Shown here piece after piece: positions 8,696 through 21,000 of a stretch of DNA of 35,203 bases; the first letter of the stretch is position 1, and every line of letters starts with the position of its first letter. The DNA comes from a virus: the IMG/VR virus record IMGVR_UViG_3300002514_006559, positions 27,180-62,382 of that record; one strand, given 5' to 3'. The notes beneath the pieces were generated by a model, which saw nothing but the letters and a program-made list of their open reading frames with translations, made no database searches and had not been told where the DNA came from. The translations under genes were made by a program, and so were the position numbers.

Positions 8696-10495
8696 GCAAA
8701 CACAAAAAATTATCCTGCGGTACAATATACATCTCGCGATTTTAATTCTATAAAAAGAGATTTAGTGAATTATGCGAAAAGATATTATGCCAATACTTAC
8801 CAAGATTTCAGTGAAGCCGGTTTTGGCTCTTTGATGCTGGATACTGTTGCCTATGTTGGAGATATTTTATCTTTTTATGTTGATTATAATGTTAATGAAT
8901 GTTTCCTTGATACTGCAATTGAATACGATAATGTTATAAAATTAGGTCGTCAAATGGGTTTCCGCTTTAAAGGAAGCTCAACATCATCTGGTCAAGCTTC
9001 TTTTTATATAATAATTCCTGCTAATAGCACAGGAGATGATCTTGATTATGCTTATGTTCCGACATTAAAAAAAGGAAGCCGATTTTCTTCAGGTGATGGA
9101 ATTACTTTCACTCTTAATGAAAATATAAATTTTGCAAATCCTTCAAATGAGCACACCACCGCTGTAGTTACCGAAACAGGAAATATAACTTCTTACGCAG
9201 TTAAAGCTCAAGGACAAGTAATATCAGGTGAACTTTTTGAAGAAAGAGTTGTAGTTGGAGATTATCAAAAGTTTTTCCGGACTCAACTGAATGGCTCTAA
9301 TATTAACGAAATTATTTCTGTGGTTGATTCTGAGGGGAAAGAATATTATGAAGTTGATTATTTAGCACAAGACGTAGTTTATCGTTCACTTCTTAATACA
9401 GATAGCGATTATAAAACTGAAACAACGGCGGTCTTAAGACCATTTGCGGTTCCGCGAAGATTTATGGTGGAACAAGTTCAAGGAGATATGGTCTTACAAT
9501 TTGGTTTTGGCTCAGAAGATAATACAGCCGCAGACACATTAATTGATCCAAGCAAAGTTATATTAGATGTTCATGGAAAAGATTATACAAGTGATGTCTC
9601 TCTAGATCCTACAAATTTATTAGGAAGCGATAAGTTTGGAATTGCTCCTTCAAATACTATTTTAACAGTTACTTATCGCGCAAATACAATTGACAATGTT
9701 AATGTTTCGGCTAATGGATTGGTGAATGTTGACGGACCTCTTTTTGATTTTAATGATTTATCTGTTCTTAGTGGAGATCAAGTGGAGAATGTTATAAACT
9801 CTTTAGAAGTAAATAACGAAGAACCAATTCTTGGAGATGTTTCATTACCATCAACAAATGAGTTAAAGCAAATGATTTATAATACTTTTGCTTCTCAAAA
9901 CCGCGCTGTGACTGCTTTAGATTATAAAGCTATGTGTTATGCGATGCCACCCCAATTTGGGAAAATTAAGCGTGTAAATATAGTTAAGGATCGCGGCTCT
10001 TTAAAAAGAAATTTAAACGCATATCTTTTATCAGAGGATGTAAACGGTCATTTTATTCAAACTAATTCTACGATCAAATCAAATTTAAAACAGTGGTTAA
10101 ACCAAAGCCGCATGATAAATGATACTGTTGATATTTTAGATGCTAAAATTATTAATATTGGGATTGATTTTGATATAGTAACATCTTTGAATGCGAATCG
10201 TTTTGATATTTTGGACCAAGCTGTTGCATCAATTGGAGCATTTTTAAACGAGAAATTAGAAATTGGAGAGCCGTTTTATTTTTCAACCATTTATAATCGT
10301 CTTAATTCCATTCCCGGAATTGCAGATACCACACGAGTTAAAGTTTATCAAAAAACAGGAAACAATTATTCTTCTAATTTTCGGTTTATTATTGATAATC
10401 ATATTTCTAATGATGGTCGTTATATTGTTGTTCCAGATAATGCAGTTCTTGAGTTGAAATATCCAGATGTCGATATTAAAGGAAACATACGATAA
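8693..10495 (+). CDS. gp6-like baseplate wedge protein (baseplate J family)
   Basis: 600 residues, close to T4 gp6 in length. The N-terminus has the gp6 pattern: YTSRDFNSIKRDL at 12-24, then residues 38-75 with DF...GSLMLDTVAYVGD and a following Tyr-x-Asp...Asn-Glu. Residues about 389-435 resemble the second conserved block of the baseplate J family (NELKQMIYNTFASQNRAVTA, then a YKAM...FGKIKRVNIVKD stretch). In T4, gp6 forms dimers that tie neighbouring wedges into the inner baseplate ring together with gp25 and gp7. Here it directly follows the gp25-like gene and abuts the next gene with no gap, implying coupled expression. The start is a TTG with a good ribosome binding site. Homologues also occur in tailocins and type VI systems, but the surrounding genes point to a phage. 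Confidence 0.93.
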   Translation: MANTKNYPAVQYTSRDFNSIKRDLVNYAKRYYANTYQDFSEAGFGSLMLDTVAYVGDILSFYVDYNVNECFLDTAIEYDNVIKLGRQMGFRFKGSSTSSGQASFYIIIPANSTGDDLDYAYVPTLKKGSRFSSGDGITFTLNENINFANPSNEHTTAVVTETGNITSYAVKAQGQVISGELFEERVVVGDYQKFFRTQLNGSNINEIISVVDSEGKEYYEVDYLAQDVVYRSLLNTDSDYKTETTAVLRPFAVPRRFMVEQVQGDMVLQFGFGSEDNTAADTLIDPSKVILDVHGKDYTSDVSLDPTNLLGSDKFGIAPSNTILTVTYRANTIDNVNVSANGLVNVDGPLFDFNDLSVLSGDQVENVINSLEVNNEEPILGDVSLPSTNELKQMIYNTFASQNRAVTALDYKAMCYAMPPQFGKIKRVNIVKDRGSLKRNLNAYLLSEDVNGHFIQTNSTIKSNLKQWLNQSRMINDTVDILDAKIINIGIDFDIVTSLNANRFDILDQAVASIGAFLNEKLEIGEPFYFSTIYNRLNSIPGIADTTRVKVYQKTGNNYSSNFRFIIDNHISNDGRYIVVPDNAVLELKYPDVDIKGNIR

Positions 10496-12061
10496 ATGGC
10501 TATCAAGAGATATACAGCAATTAAAGATAATACTATCACTAATGCTTATGAATCAAATTTAACTACTCGCGGAACAGGCAGCAATATGGGTTTGGCCGAT
10601 TCTTTGGAGGTATTTTCAATTTATGCACAAGCAAACTCTTCTTCAAATGAACAGTGTAAATTTATTGTTCAGTTTCCCGTTACAGCCGATGATACTGGAA
10701 CCACTATTATATCAGATAGAAATAATAATAATATCCCTGCAAGCGGAAGTGTAAATTTTTATTTAAGAGTTTTTAATGTTGCAACCAATCAAACTCTGCC
10801 GCGTGATTTTACTTTAGTGGTTTCTCCCATATCTCAATCCTGGGAAGAAGGCTATGGTTTGGATATGGAAAATTACTCAGACTTAACTTATGGTGGGACT
10901 GGTTCAAATTGGATGAGCGCATCAGCAACTAGTGTTTGGACAAATATAGTTCCCGAAAATCTCGAAGGAGGAAGTTTTTTAAGCGCATCTTGGATGGGCG
11001 CAGCATCAGATAACTACAATGAATTTAATTATAAACAAACATTTGGAACTGGTGTTGGCGATTTAGAGGTCGATATTACAGGACTTGTTGAACAATGGAT
11101 TTTAGGAACTGCTGGTACTGGCCCAGCAGGTGCTGGCTATTCGAACTATGGTGTGGGAGTAATGTTAACTTCCAGTCAAGCCAGCGGTAATCGTTCATTT
11201 TACACTAAAAAGTTTTCTGCACGAGGAAGTGAATATTTCTTTAAACGCCCAATTATTGAAGCTCGATGGGATAATTCTCGGAAAGATAATCGAGGCAATT
11301 TTTATGTTTCAAGTTCAAATATGAATTCTGCGGATAATTTAAACACTCTTTATCTTTATAATTATGTTAGAGGTCAACCCACGGATCTTCCAAATCTTGG
11401 CGATAATCGTTTAGTTGGAGTAAGAATTTATACATCATCTTCTATGGGAGAAGTAATCCCAGCTGTTGGGAGTGGTTCATTTGAATATTTGAATGCTGTT
11501 ACTGGTGGATGGGTGGCAACTGGAATTTATAGTGCTTCGTTTGCTCTTAATACGACTGCGAGCTTTGTACATGATAGATGGTTTACTGGATCCGAGGGTG
11601 CATCAATTGATGCTACTGATTCTAGAGTTTTTCATACTGGATCATTCACACCTATTCCTTTTAATTCTTCTAATGTATATTCAATACCGCGTTATGTTAC
11701 TACGATTACTAATTTACAGTCAGAATACTATAGGAATGACAATGCTAGGTTACGCCTTTTTACTCGTTTAAAAGATTGGAGTCCAACTATTTACACAGTA
11801 GCATCTAAAGAGATAGAAAATAAATATGTTGAAAATGCATATTATAAGATTTATCGAGAAGGAGATGAATTAAATGTTATTGCATATGGAACAGGAAGTG
11901 ATAAGTATACTCGGCTTTCTTACGATGGTTCGGGCAGTTATTTTGATTTAAATGTAAGTTTGTTAGAATCAGATTATTCTTATGCAATTAAATTTCTCTA
12001 TTATATTAATGGTGCTTACGAAGAACAACCAGAAATTTTTAGATTCAGAGTAAAAGAGTAA
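10496..12061 (+). CDS. Baseplate-associated beta-sandwich protein (DNRLRE/CBM96-like N-terminal part)
   Basis: 521 residues, starting immediately after the gp6-like stop; AAAGGA at 10478-10483 lies inside that gene. Residues about 5-265 follow the plan of the DNRLRE/CBM96-type jelly roll: a KDNTITNAY opening, an NMGLADSLEV strand, then KFIVQFP, SISQSWEEGYG, VDITGLVEQWILG, NYGVGVMLTSS and a terminal RPIIEARWD. These domains are known for carbohydrate binding or as passive beta structure in surface proteins. The C-terminal half is Ser/Thr/Tyr-rich, beta-like and unassigned. Its position between the gp6-like and giant wedge-like genes suggests it decorates or bridges the wedge, possibly where T4 has gp8 or gp10, but I see no direct sequence match to those. 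Fold assignment is moderate; function is inferred from context. Confidence 0.7.
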   Translation: MAIKRYTAIKDNTITNAYESNLTTRGTGSNMGLADSLEVFSIYAQANSSSNEQCKFIVQFPVTADDTGTTIISDRNNNNIPASGSVNFYLRVFNVATNQTLPRDFTLVVSPISQSWEEGYGLDMENYSDLTYGGTGSNWMSASATSVWTNIVPENLEGGSFLSASWMGAASDNYNEFNYKQTFGTGVGDLEVDITGLVEQWILGTAGTGPAGAGYSNYGVGVMLTSSQASGNRSFYTKKFSARGSEYFFKRPIIEARWDNSRKDNRGNFYVSSSNMNSADNLNTLYLYNYVRGQPTDLPNLGDNRLVGVRIYTSSSMGEVIPAVGSGSFEYLNAVTGGWVATGIYSASFALNTTASFVHDRWFTGSEGASIDATDSRVFHTGSFTPIPFNSSNVYSIPRYVTTITNLQSEYYRNDNARLRLFTRLKDWSPTIYTVASKEIENKYVENAYYKIYREGDELNVIAYGTGSDKYTRLSYDGSGSYFDLNVSLLESDYSYAIKFLYYINGAYEEQPEIFRFRVKE

Positions 12062-12065
12062 TGAC

Positions 12066-15000
12066 ATGGCTAACATTAAAGATCTTTTTGAAAAAAATAA
12101 AGATAATAAAATCTTAGCCGACGCTTCTTTAAACAAGGTTGGCTCTGGTATTGAATCTTCGAATTACGTAAAAAGTAACATAAAGAATAAAGAACGTTTT
12201 ATCCCCCGTATTAATTTTAGTTCTGCTTCTAATTTTGCAAGATATGGCCTAGCAGAAAAATATTATTCGGATTCTATCAATTACATCACGAGTGAATATC
12301 CTTATGATGGTTCCCAAAAAGAAAAAATAGAATGGAACCTGTCTTCCTCATATCTTGACCGTCACATTTTTGAAAATGAATATCCAAGAACCACTGGTTA
12401 TATTAATCTTGGTTTAGATTATGGAACAGTTACATTCGGCAGTTCTACAAACTTAGATGCGAGCACTAAATCAGAATATATTGGATTTTTAGGCAACACC
12501 ACAACCCTTCCTCAAAATATTGATCCTAATCAACCGCTTTCTTTAAGATTTGATAATTTAAATCTTTATAATACAGCTAGTGCAGGATTTTCAAATTTAG
12601 AAATCAATGGTAGCACCGGCTTCGGTGCAGAATTTTGGCTCAAAAAAGATGGTTGGGGGATCACTACAGAATCTCGCGAACAAATTATTTTAGATATTTG
12701 GAATAGTTCTTCAGTTTCACCCATCGGGCTTTTCCGTGTTTCAGCTTTAAGCGCATCAGCAGCTTTTAATGTTTCTATTTTATCGGGCGCTGTAACAAAT
12801 ACATTTACACTTGGTTCCAAACTTCCTATAAGTGGAAACACATGGAATCATTATGCCTTAATGTTTAAGAATAATGATTCTAATTTAGTTGGCAAACTTT
12901 ATCATAATGGAAATTTAGTTGATATAGATCGTTCTCTTACTTCTATTAATAAAATCACTGGCTCAATGATGGGGAATATTGGCGCAACTACTGGTTATGG
13001 TGATGGTGGAGACAGCGGCGAAGTCGATGGAGCGGGATTCGGAAAACTATCAGCTTCTTTGGATGAATTTCGATTTTGGAAAACAGAACGATCTGCTGAA
13101 AAAATTGGTCGTCATTGGTTTACTCAAGTCGGGGGTGGCACAAATAGCGATATAACACGCGCAGTCACAGCTTCTACAAAATATAGTTATGAAAATCCTG
13201 TAGATCTTGGATTTTATTATAAATTTAATGAAGGTATCTTTAACTCAACTGCCACAGTAACAAAAGATTCTGTTATATTAGATTATGCTGGGCGTGTAAC
13301 AAATGGTAATTGGACGGGCTATTCCGTGGGTGGCCGGTCATCAGGTTCTGCGATTGTTGAAAGTAGTGCATCTTTGGCTGAATTTAAAGATCCAATTATT
13401 TATTCCACTCACCCCGATGTTGTGTCACTTCTTAAAACTAAAAAAGAAGAAGGATATCAACACGATCAAAAAAATTTAGCAAACATTTATTCTTCATATC
13501 CAAATTGGATCTTAGAAGAAGATGAGGGCGAACAAACCGAAGTCCTTAAAGATTTAACACAAATTATCGCTAGCTATTTTGATACTTTACAATTACAAAT
13601 TGATTCACTTCCATCACTTAAGGATGTAAATTATTTTAGTGGTTCTGATAAACCATATCCTTTTGCAGAAACATTTATAAATTCTCTTGGAATGGTTTCT
13701 TCTGATATTTTTTCAAACGCTACCGATTTAGAATATTTGGCATCAAGAAATGATTATAAAAATTTCTCGTCTAAATTAGAAGATACAAAAAATAAAATAT
13801 ATCAAAACATTTATAACAATTTAGTTCACATTTATAAATCAAAAGGAACGGAAAAATCATTTAGAAATCTAATACGTTGTTTTGGTGTTGACGATGAGCT
13901 TGTCAATATTAATCTTTATGGTGACAACATCGAATATGAGTTTAGAAATAATGTAGACTATAGAATTGTTAAGAAGCGATATGCTAATTTTTATGAAGAT
14001 AATAAGTTTTCAGCTACAGTATTTCAACAAACTTCTAGCACAAATTCTGAAAGTCGTGGTTATCTTAGTTCTAACCCAGAAGTATTTTATCGAGGAAACA
14101 CTTACGAAGCGGAGGCTATTTTCGGTAGCAATTTAGATGGGGTCCATAAAAATTATATTTACACTCCTTTTACAAGTTCAGCTGTTTTTGGCTGTCACAG
14201 TGCTGTCACCGCTTCATGGATGGGAACTACATGGGGATCACCAGATTATGGAAACTTCCAGGTTTTAGCAGTCCGTCCATCAATTTCTTCTAAAGATGCC
14301 CGTTTTCACCTAACTGGAACAGCAGGAGGATTTTTCCCATTATTAACCAGTAGTTTATTTAGGAATGTTTATGATGATTCTAGATGGAATTTTGCAGTTA
14401 AGGTAAAACCCACCAAGTATCCTTTAGCTGACGGAGTTACTGGCAGCGCAACAGGAAGTTATGATGTTGAATTTTCTGGTTATAATTATGTTTTAGATTC
14501 TCTTGCTAATAGCTTTTCAGCTTCTTCTGTTATTGATGGAGCAGATGCAAGACAATTTTTGATTTCTAATAAGAGATTCTTTGCTGGTGCTCATAGAACC
14601 AATTTTACTGGGAGTGTTGTTCAAAACAGTAGTGCTAAGATTTCTTCTGTACGAGCTTGGATAGATTATTTAGATGACAAAAGCATTCAAGCCCACGCAC
14701 AGGATGTTGAAAATTTTGGAACAAAATACCCTTATAAAAATGCTTATATTTCTCAATTAAGTAAATCACTTGGAAATAATATTGTCAGTATTCCTCAAAT
14801 GGAAACGCTCGCCCTTTCTTGGAATTTTGATACTGTAACAAGTTCAAATGCAAGTGGACAGTTTGTTGTTCCTGATGTTTCCACAAGACCTATAAATTAT
14901 ATTGGTGGACCCGGAACTTTAAATAGTTCAGATTGTATAACTTGGGAAAATCTGGTCAATATGGTTGCTATTGGTTGTGGAGGTATCGTCAAGACCAGCG

Positions 15001-18000
15001 GCGGTAGCGGCTGGAATTCGTGGGCCAATGCAGCTCCGATTGGTGCAAATGGTGCTGTTACTTTTGACCCATTGTTCACTTACACCTCTATGTGGGAAGT
15101 ATATGGCGGTCTTCATACATCTGCGGGTAGTGCAGGGGATCAAGGTCTTATTGCTTATGCTTTCTTTTTTGATTCCTTAACAGCAAATGCAGTCGTTATC
15201 CGAGAAGCAGGCTCAGATCCTACTGGTGGTTTATCATGGGCTTTTACTAATCCAACAGATCGTTTTAGGATTATTCGTGGCAATTTTGGTGAAGTTTTTT
15301 ATCAGCGAAGCATTGATGATGGAGCAACATATTCTACAATTTATGCAAGCACCGTTAACGCAACGGGCGATTTATATCCTGTTGTAACATCTAATGATGC
15401 TTCTTGGATCGCTGGACTTTATGGCTCTGTGGAACAAGGCGTGACATCTTCTTTGGACTGGGGATGGCTTAGTTCAATTGCACAGCCTCAACACACTGGA
15501 ATGGGTTATGGTTTTCCTGTAAATGACACTGGTTCAATAGACAGAAGGTATATCCATTCAGCCAAACAACAATTGCCTGAAGTTGTTAATAGTGGAGATA
15601 TGGTTTCCATTATTGATGATACAGACAATCAAATGATGACGCGAGATTCAAGGCCAATAGATTATTATTTTGCATTTGAAAAAAGCATGTATGGAATAAT
15701 TTCGGAACAGATAATAAATTATTTTGGAACAATCGTTGGTTTTAATAATTTAATTGGAGAACCAGTAAATCGATATCGTCAAGAATATAAAGATTTAGGA
15801 AAATTACGTTCTCTTTATTTTGAGAGGGTTAAGAATACTCCCGATTTTGAAAAATTTGTTGAATATTTTAAATGGATTGATACTGCCCTAGGTTTAATGC
15901 TAGTTCAATTAGCGCCAGCAACTGCTGGTTTTTCTGAAAAACTTCGCACAATGGTTGAAAGTCATGTGCTTGAAAGAAATAAATATTGGACAAAATTCCC
16001 AAGTTTGGAAGTAGAACAAAGTGTTCCTGAAGCTGGAGTGCGAGGCATTAATGAAATGCTTTATTCGTGGAAAAGAGGACATGCTCCATTTACACAAGAA
16101 GACACTCAAACTGCTTGTATCGAATGGAAAAATCCGGTTAATCTTAGAGTGTTTGACTATCCTGGTGCTTGGTCTGCTGGTTGTGGAGGAGTGTATAAAG
16201 GTTCTGGCGAAAACGCATGGAACTCCTGGGCAAATGCAAAAGGAATTAATACTTATAGTTCAGTCACTTTCTTATCCTCTTATAGCGATGCTACAACGAA
16301 TAGTGCTAAAGTGGGGCTTCATACTTCGGAAGGCTCCGCAGGCGATGAGCCAGCATTTGCTTTTTGGTTCGATGCAAATTCCGCGAATGCCGTGCTCATC
16401 CATGAGAATGGTTCAGATCCTACTGGTGGCTCTACTTGGGCTTTAAATACGACTGATTATTGGCGCATTAAAAGAAGTGATGGTGGCACAATTGAATATC
16501 AACGTAGTACGGATGGGGGAGTTACTTTTTCTACTGTTTATACTAGTGCAACCAAGGACACATCCACCTTATACCCAGTTATAGCAGTTGAAAGAGTCCC
16601 TTCTTTAGCTGCTGGAATTACTTCCGCGACGGTCGAAAACCGAGATAATGTTAATTGTCTTTGGTGGAAAGAACGAGCCGAAGCTGATAATTCGTTACGT
16701 GGTAATTCAACAGTAGACACACAAAGGAACACATTTAGATTAGCAAATGATTTTAGAAGCGGAAGTGGCCCAACTCTTGCAGTTTCTAGAAATTCAACCG
16801 ATACTAAAACAACTTATGCGGGAAGCACATATGCAATAAGAAACTTTACAAAACCCTATAGGTTAATGGTTGAAGAATTACCAGAAATTCATGGTGGATC
16901 AAATTTCTCAAGAGGAAAAAAACTTGATTATGCTCATACACAAATAAAAACAGATCCTTTCGGCGCTACACAAATTAAATTAAAACTTACGGCGTCAACA
17001 ATTGAAGAAAAAGCTTGCACGGATGTTATTGATCCTAGTGCCAAAAAGAGACTTGAAGGTGCATTTGTAAGCAACCAAAGTACAACTGCTTTAGCCGATG
17101 TGTCTAAAAACTATGAAGGTGGAAGATCTTCAATGTTTGCACCGTTTAGTTTGTTTAGTTCTTCAATTACTCCTTCATATTTATCCAATTTTAGAAGCAA
17201 CACTCAGATAGCCAATTATCATAATGATTCATATGGAGAAGATAATGAAACTCCAATACAAGGTCCATTCACCAATGCTCATGTTGGCGGCTGGCAATAT
17301 CGACATCAAAATATAAACAGCGGAGCAGCAGATACAACTGCTACCAGGGCTGAAGCTTGGGAATTATCTGCGGATTCCAATTATATTCAAATTGCGTCAC
17401 GCAATTATGATGCGAATCTTCCTCGCGCAACAATGCTTCGTACTGATTATGCAAAACGTCCAGTAAACATTCGCAACATTAAATGGGGAACTGGCTCTCA
17501 AGTTGCAGGCAATTTTAGAAAAAATTATGAAGTATTGCAAACATCAAAGCGTGCATTAAACAATCGCTTCTTTGTTAAAAATGAAGGATTTAATCCAGTT
17601 CTTAATATATCTCCAACTTTTGATGAGGTGGTGTCTTTTCAACTCCCACGTTACGATTTGACCGGAACAACGAAATCAATTTTTGTTGAAAGATTTAACG
17701 CTCCTGGTGGACCAGAAGTTAGCTCAAGAGGTGCTTTAGATCTTTATGCTGAAGAATATGCAATTTATAATAATTTAAATTTCCGAAATCAGATTGTTCG
17801 TAACGCATTAGATGGTTGGCAAAGAGCTTATTGTGGACAGTTTGGGACTTGGGCCGTTTCAGGAGCAGTTGAGGGATATCGCCAACCACGCACAGAAGAT
17901 TATAACACTTTAGCAAATTATCATAAAGTTAATAGAAATGGACGTTCAACTGTTCTTATAAACGATTTTAGCAGAGAAGTTGAGTGGGTTAATCTTGGTG

Positions 18001-21000
18001 GCACAACTCCACTGGGCCGAACCGGGTGTGAATTGTCTAATTTTAATAGAACTTTAGGGGTTGTTGCCGCTGGACTTCCCCTAGTCCGATGGGGATCTTC
18101 CGCCGAGAGCAATCAAAGTATTGAAACAACTGGATATTTCGAAATCGAAGTTAGTGTTATTGATCCTATGCCCAATTGGGTTATCGGTCTATCTTCTAAT
18201 GACAAGGAAATATCAAACAAGGTCGATGATTTTTGGGATTTTTCATTAAGAGGTTCCACTCAAGTGCGTGTCTTTGAGGGTGATATTGATAGAATGTCGG
18301 CACGGTCAATTGCCGTTGGAGATAAATTGCGAATTTCCAGAATTAGATCCCAGATTATCTATCAACATAAACCAGTAGGAACTGCTAATTGGATTACTTT
18401 TTATATAAGCACTATTACTCCAAAAGGTAATTATTATCCTCGGGCTGCTTTTGATTATCTGGCTGGAATCGATACTTCTATAACAAACGCTCGCATCTCC
18501 AACCCTCGTTACGATAATTGGTATGTCCAACACCCAATTCCACAAAGTGAATTGCAATATGCATGGATAAATGATTCTTATGATAAATCAAAAGATCAGC
18601 CATTTGGTTATGCCTCAAACTTTACCGTTCCTTCTGGAAGCACTGCCACAACTGCATCGGCAGTTCAGTTTGTGACAAAATCTTGTTGGAATTATGATTG
18701 GGCGACGTTGGGGGGTTGTTCTTATTATGTTAATTTTGCACAATATTATTTTCAATTCAATTGGCCAAAGGAATATTATAAATATACTATTACTCCCTCG
18801 ACAAACACTTTAGAACCGGGATACATTTTTTCGTCGCATTTGTACGGAAGAACAATTAACGGTCATTTCAATAACATTAACGGTCCTTACGGTTATCCAT
18901 CTTGGAAACAAATTAGAACTGGTGAAACACCCGTTGCACGGTATCAAAAAAATAATAATATTTTATCTATCATGCAACCTCCACGACTTACTGAATTACC
19001 CAATGGTAATGGCTTTGAAAAAGCAGCAGTATTTTATAACAGCCGAACAGATACTCAAAAACAATTTATTGTACCTCCAGTTGTGTTCAAATATCGTGCT
19101 CTTGATACAGAACATGCGGTTTCTGAACGTCGCGGACGAACAGGTCTTACTGATCTGGTTAGAACAAAATTAAGAAGCACATACGCAAATAATAATTGTT
19201 TGTTCTCGCACGGACCAGTTCAAACTATAGGTTCTAATAATGAATCAATTGCAGACTGGTTAAACGTTCCATCTGCAAAAACAGATATGCAGATTTATGA
19301 TGTAATGAAGGCTGATCCTTCTGTATGGACAAACATTTACAAGCTCAATTATAAAGAGATTGTTTATCCGCGAGGGGCAAACGCAGGACTTACAACTGCT
19401 CGCGGAAGACCTGAATATGCGGAAGTTGCGATTGGGTCTTTATTTGGAAATACATTTTCTGCTTCTTTATCAGTAGGATCAAATGGAATTGATCGAGGAC
19501 CACTTGAGCGAAGAACATTTTGGAGAGATTCGAATATCTTAAGAACTAGACGCGCAGGGGTTGTGCAATTTTCGAATGCAACTGTCGGAGTCGCCCTTGA
19601 TCCAAGCTGGTATATTACTGGAACTATTCCAAACTCTCAAGGAATAATAAACGGTCACTCAACTGGTATTTATCCTTTTGGCACAATTCCTCTCTCATAT
19701 TCATTGGGTGCCCAACAGACAGGATTACAACTCTGTACCCAAGTCGCGGGTGTCGCGTTCGGCACCCCAGATCAATATCCTAACACCGGAGAACTAAACT
19801 CAGCTAATTATCAAATTTTTGCTGGTTATGCAGGAACTAGTCGGGACAGCGCCAACCCGTCAGGGGTTTCCAGTTCTATCTCAGCACATTGTGTATGGTA
19901 TCCCACAGCATCTGCTTTTTATTATCATTTTCCACGTATTGCGGGTGCCCAAGGCAGCAACGGACCTTATATGATCGGAATGAAATGGCGCACAGCAGAA
20001 TTATCAGGCAAAAAGCCCTGGTTCGATTCTTATGAAGATTATGCCGCTGATATTCGCGGATTAGGAAAAAGTTTTACAGTTGTTCCAGAATTTAGAATTT
20101 CAGACCACATAAAATATTATATTGTCACAAAGGCGAAAGATTTTAAAGCGAAGAATGACAAGTTTCTAAGTTTAAACGGAGCCAGTATTACTTCAAGCGC
20201 AAATGATCGAGATTCATCCCCTAATGATGATATAAGAGGTTTTAGTGATAAATTTTTTAATGATTATTCAAATTCAGATTTTCAACAATATTTTGGAAAA
20301 TTTGATACTGATTCTGATGATAATCTTACCAACCTTACTTTGAGATGCAAAGGGATCAAAAAACTTCTTCCTTATAATGGGTTTTACCCATCACAACGAT
20401 CTTTACAATTGGCTTCTTTATTTTCTCAATCCATAGCTCCCTATGTAGACGGAATTCAGTGGAAACGAGGTCAAACTATAGACCCCGATCACCCACCTTC
20501 GGGGGCTTTAGCGGTCCAATCTCTGTTGCAACCTTTTTATGCACCAGGTATTATGTATAACACTATTAAATCAGGTATTGGTGTGACTTGGGGAGCTTAT
20601 ACAGGCTCTATTCCAGTTGGCACTGGAATATATGGAGCAGCGACGGTAGGCACATTGAGACTAAAATCTAATTATAAAATACCTTTTGAATCTATTTTAG
20701 ATCCTTTAGGAAAAACAGGAATACCCAATCAATCTGGAAGTGAAACTGCGACTCAAAAATTGTACCTGGCTATTCCGACTTATCAGACAGGTTCCCGAAA
20801 CGACTACGCCATCAGTGGCGCAGCCTTTCCGTGGGCACCGGTGTGCTGTCCAGAATCTCCAACAGCAAGACAGGCCCGCGCCCCATATGTAGAATTAACG
20901 GGCTCATCGAGAACATTAGCTCAAAGTAATAATTCTGATTATGGGGTATATCAATTGGCAATTAGTAATTTCTTAGCTGAAATCCCTAATTTCTTTTTAA

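Noticed and set aside
8279-10495. Type VI secretion, tailocin or extracellular injection system
   Set aside because: gp25- and gp6-type proteins occur there too, but giant virion-style proteins, absence of other T6SS or eCIS genes (such as ATPases) and a RuvC-like resolvase favour a replicating phage.
16021-16446. 141-codon plus-strand frame overlapping the giant gene
   Set aside because: It is an alternative reading of the R2 region in another frame, kept open by its composition, with no start signal and no recognisable protein pattern.
14934-18510. Diversity-generating retroelement variable repeats
   Set aside because: R1-R3 differ along their whole length, not mainly at adenines of one template, and no reverse transcriptase gene is visible in the window.
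18777-18784. TATAAATA, identical to the T4 late promoter core
   Set aside because: It lies deep inside the 3,517-residue gene, far from any start, and such an octamer is expected by chance in AT-rich DNA.
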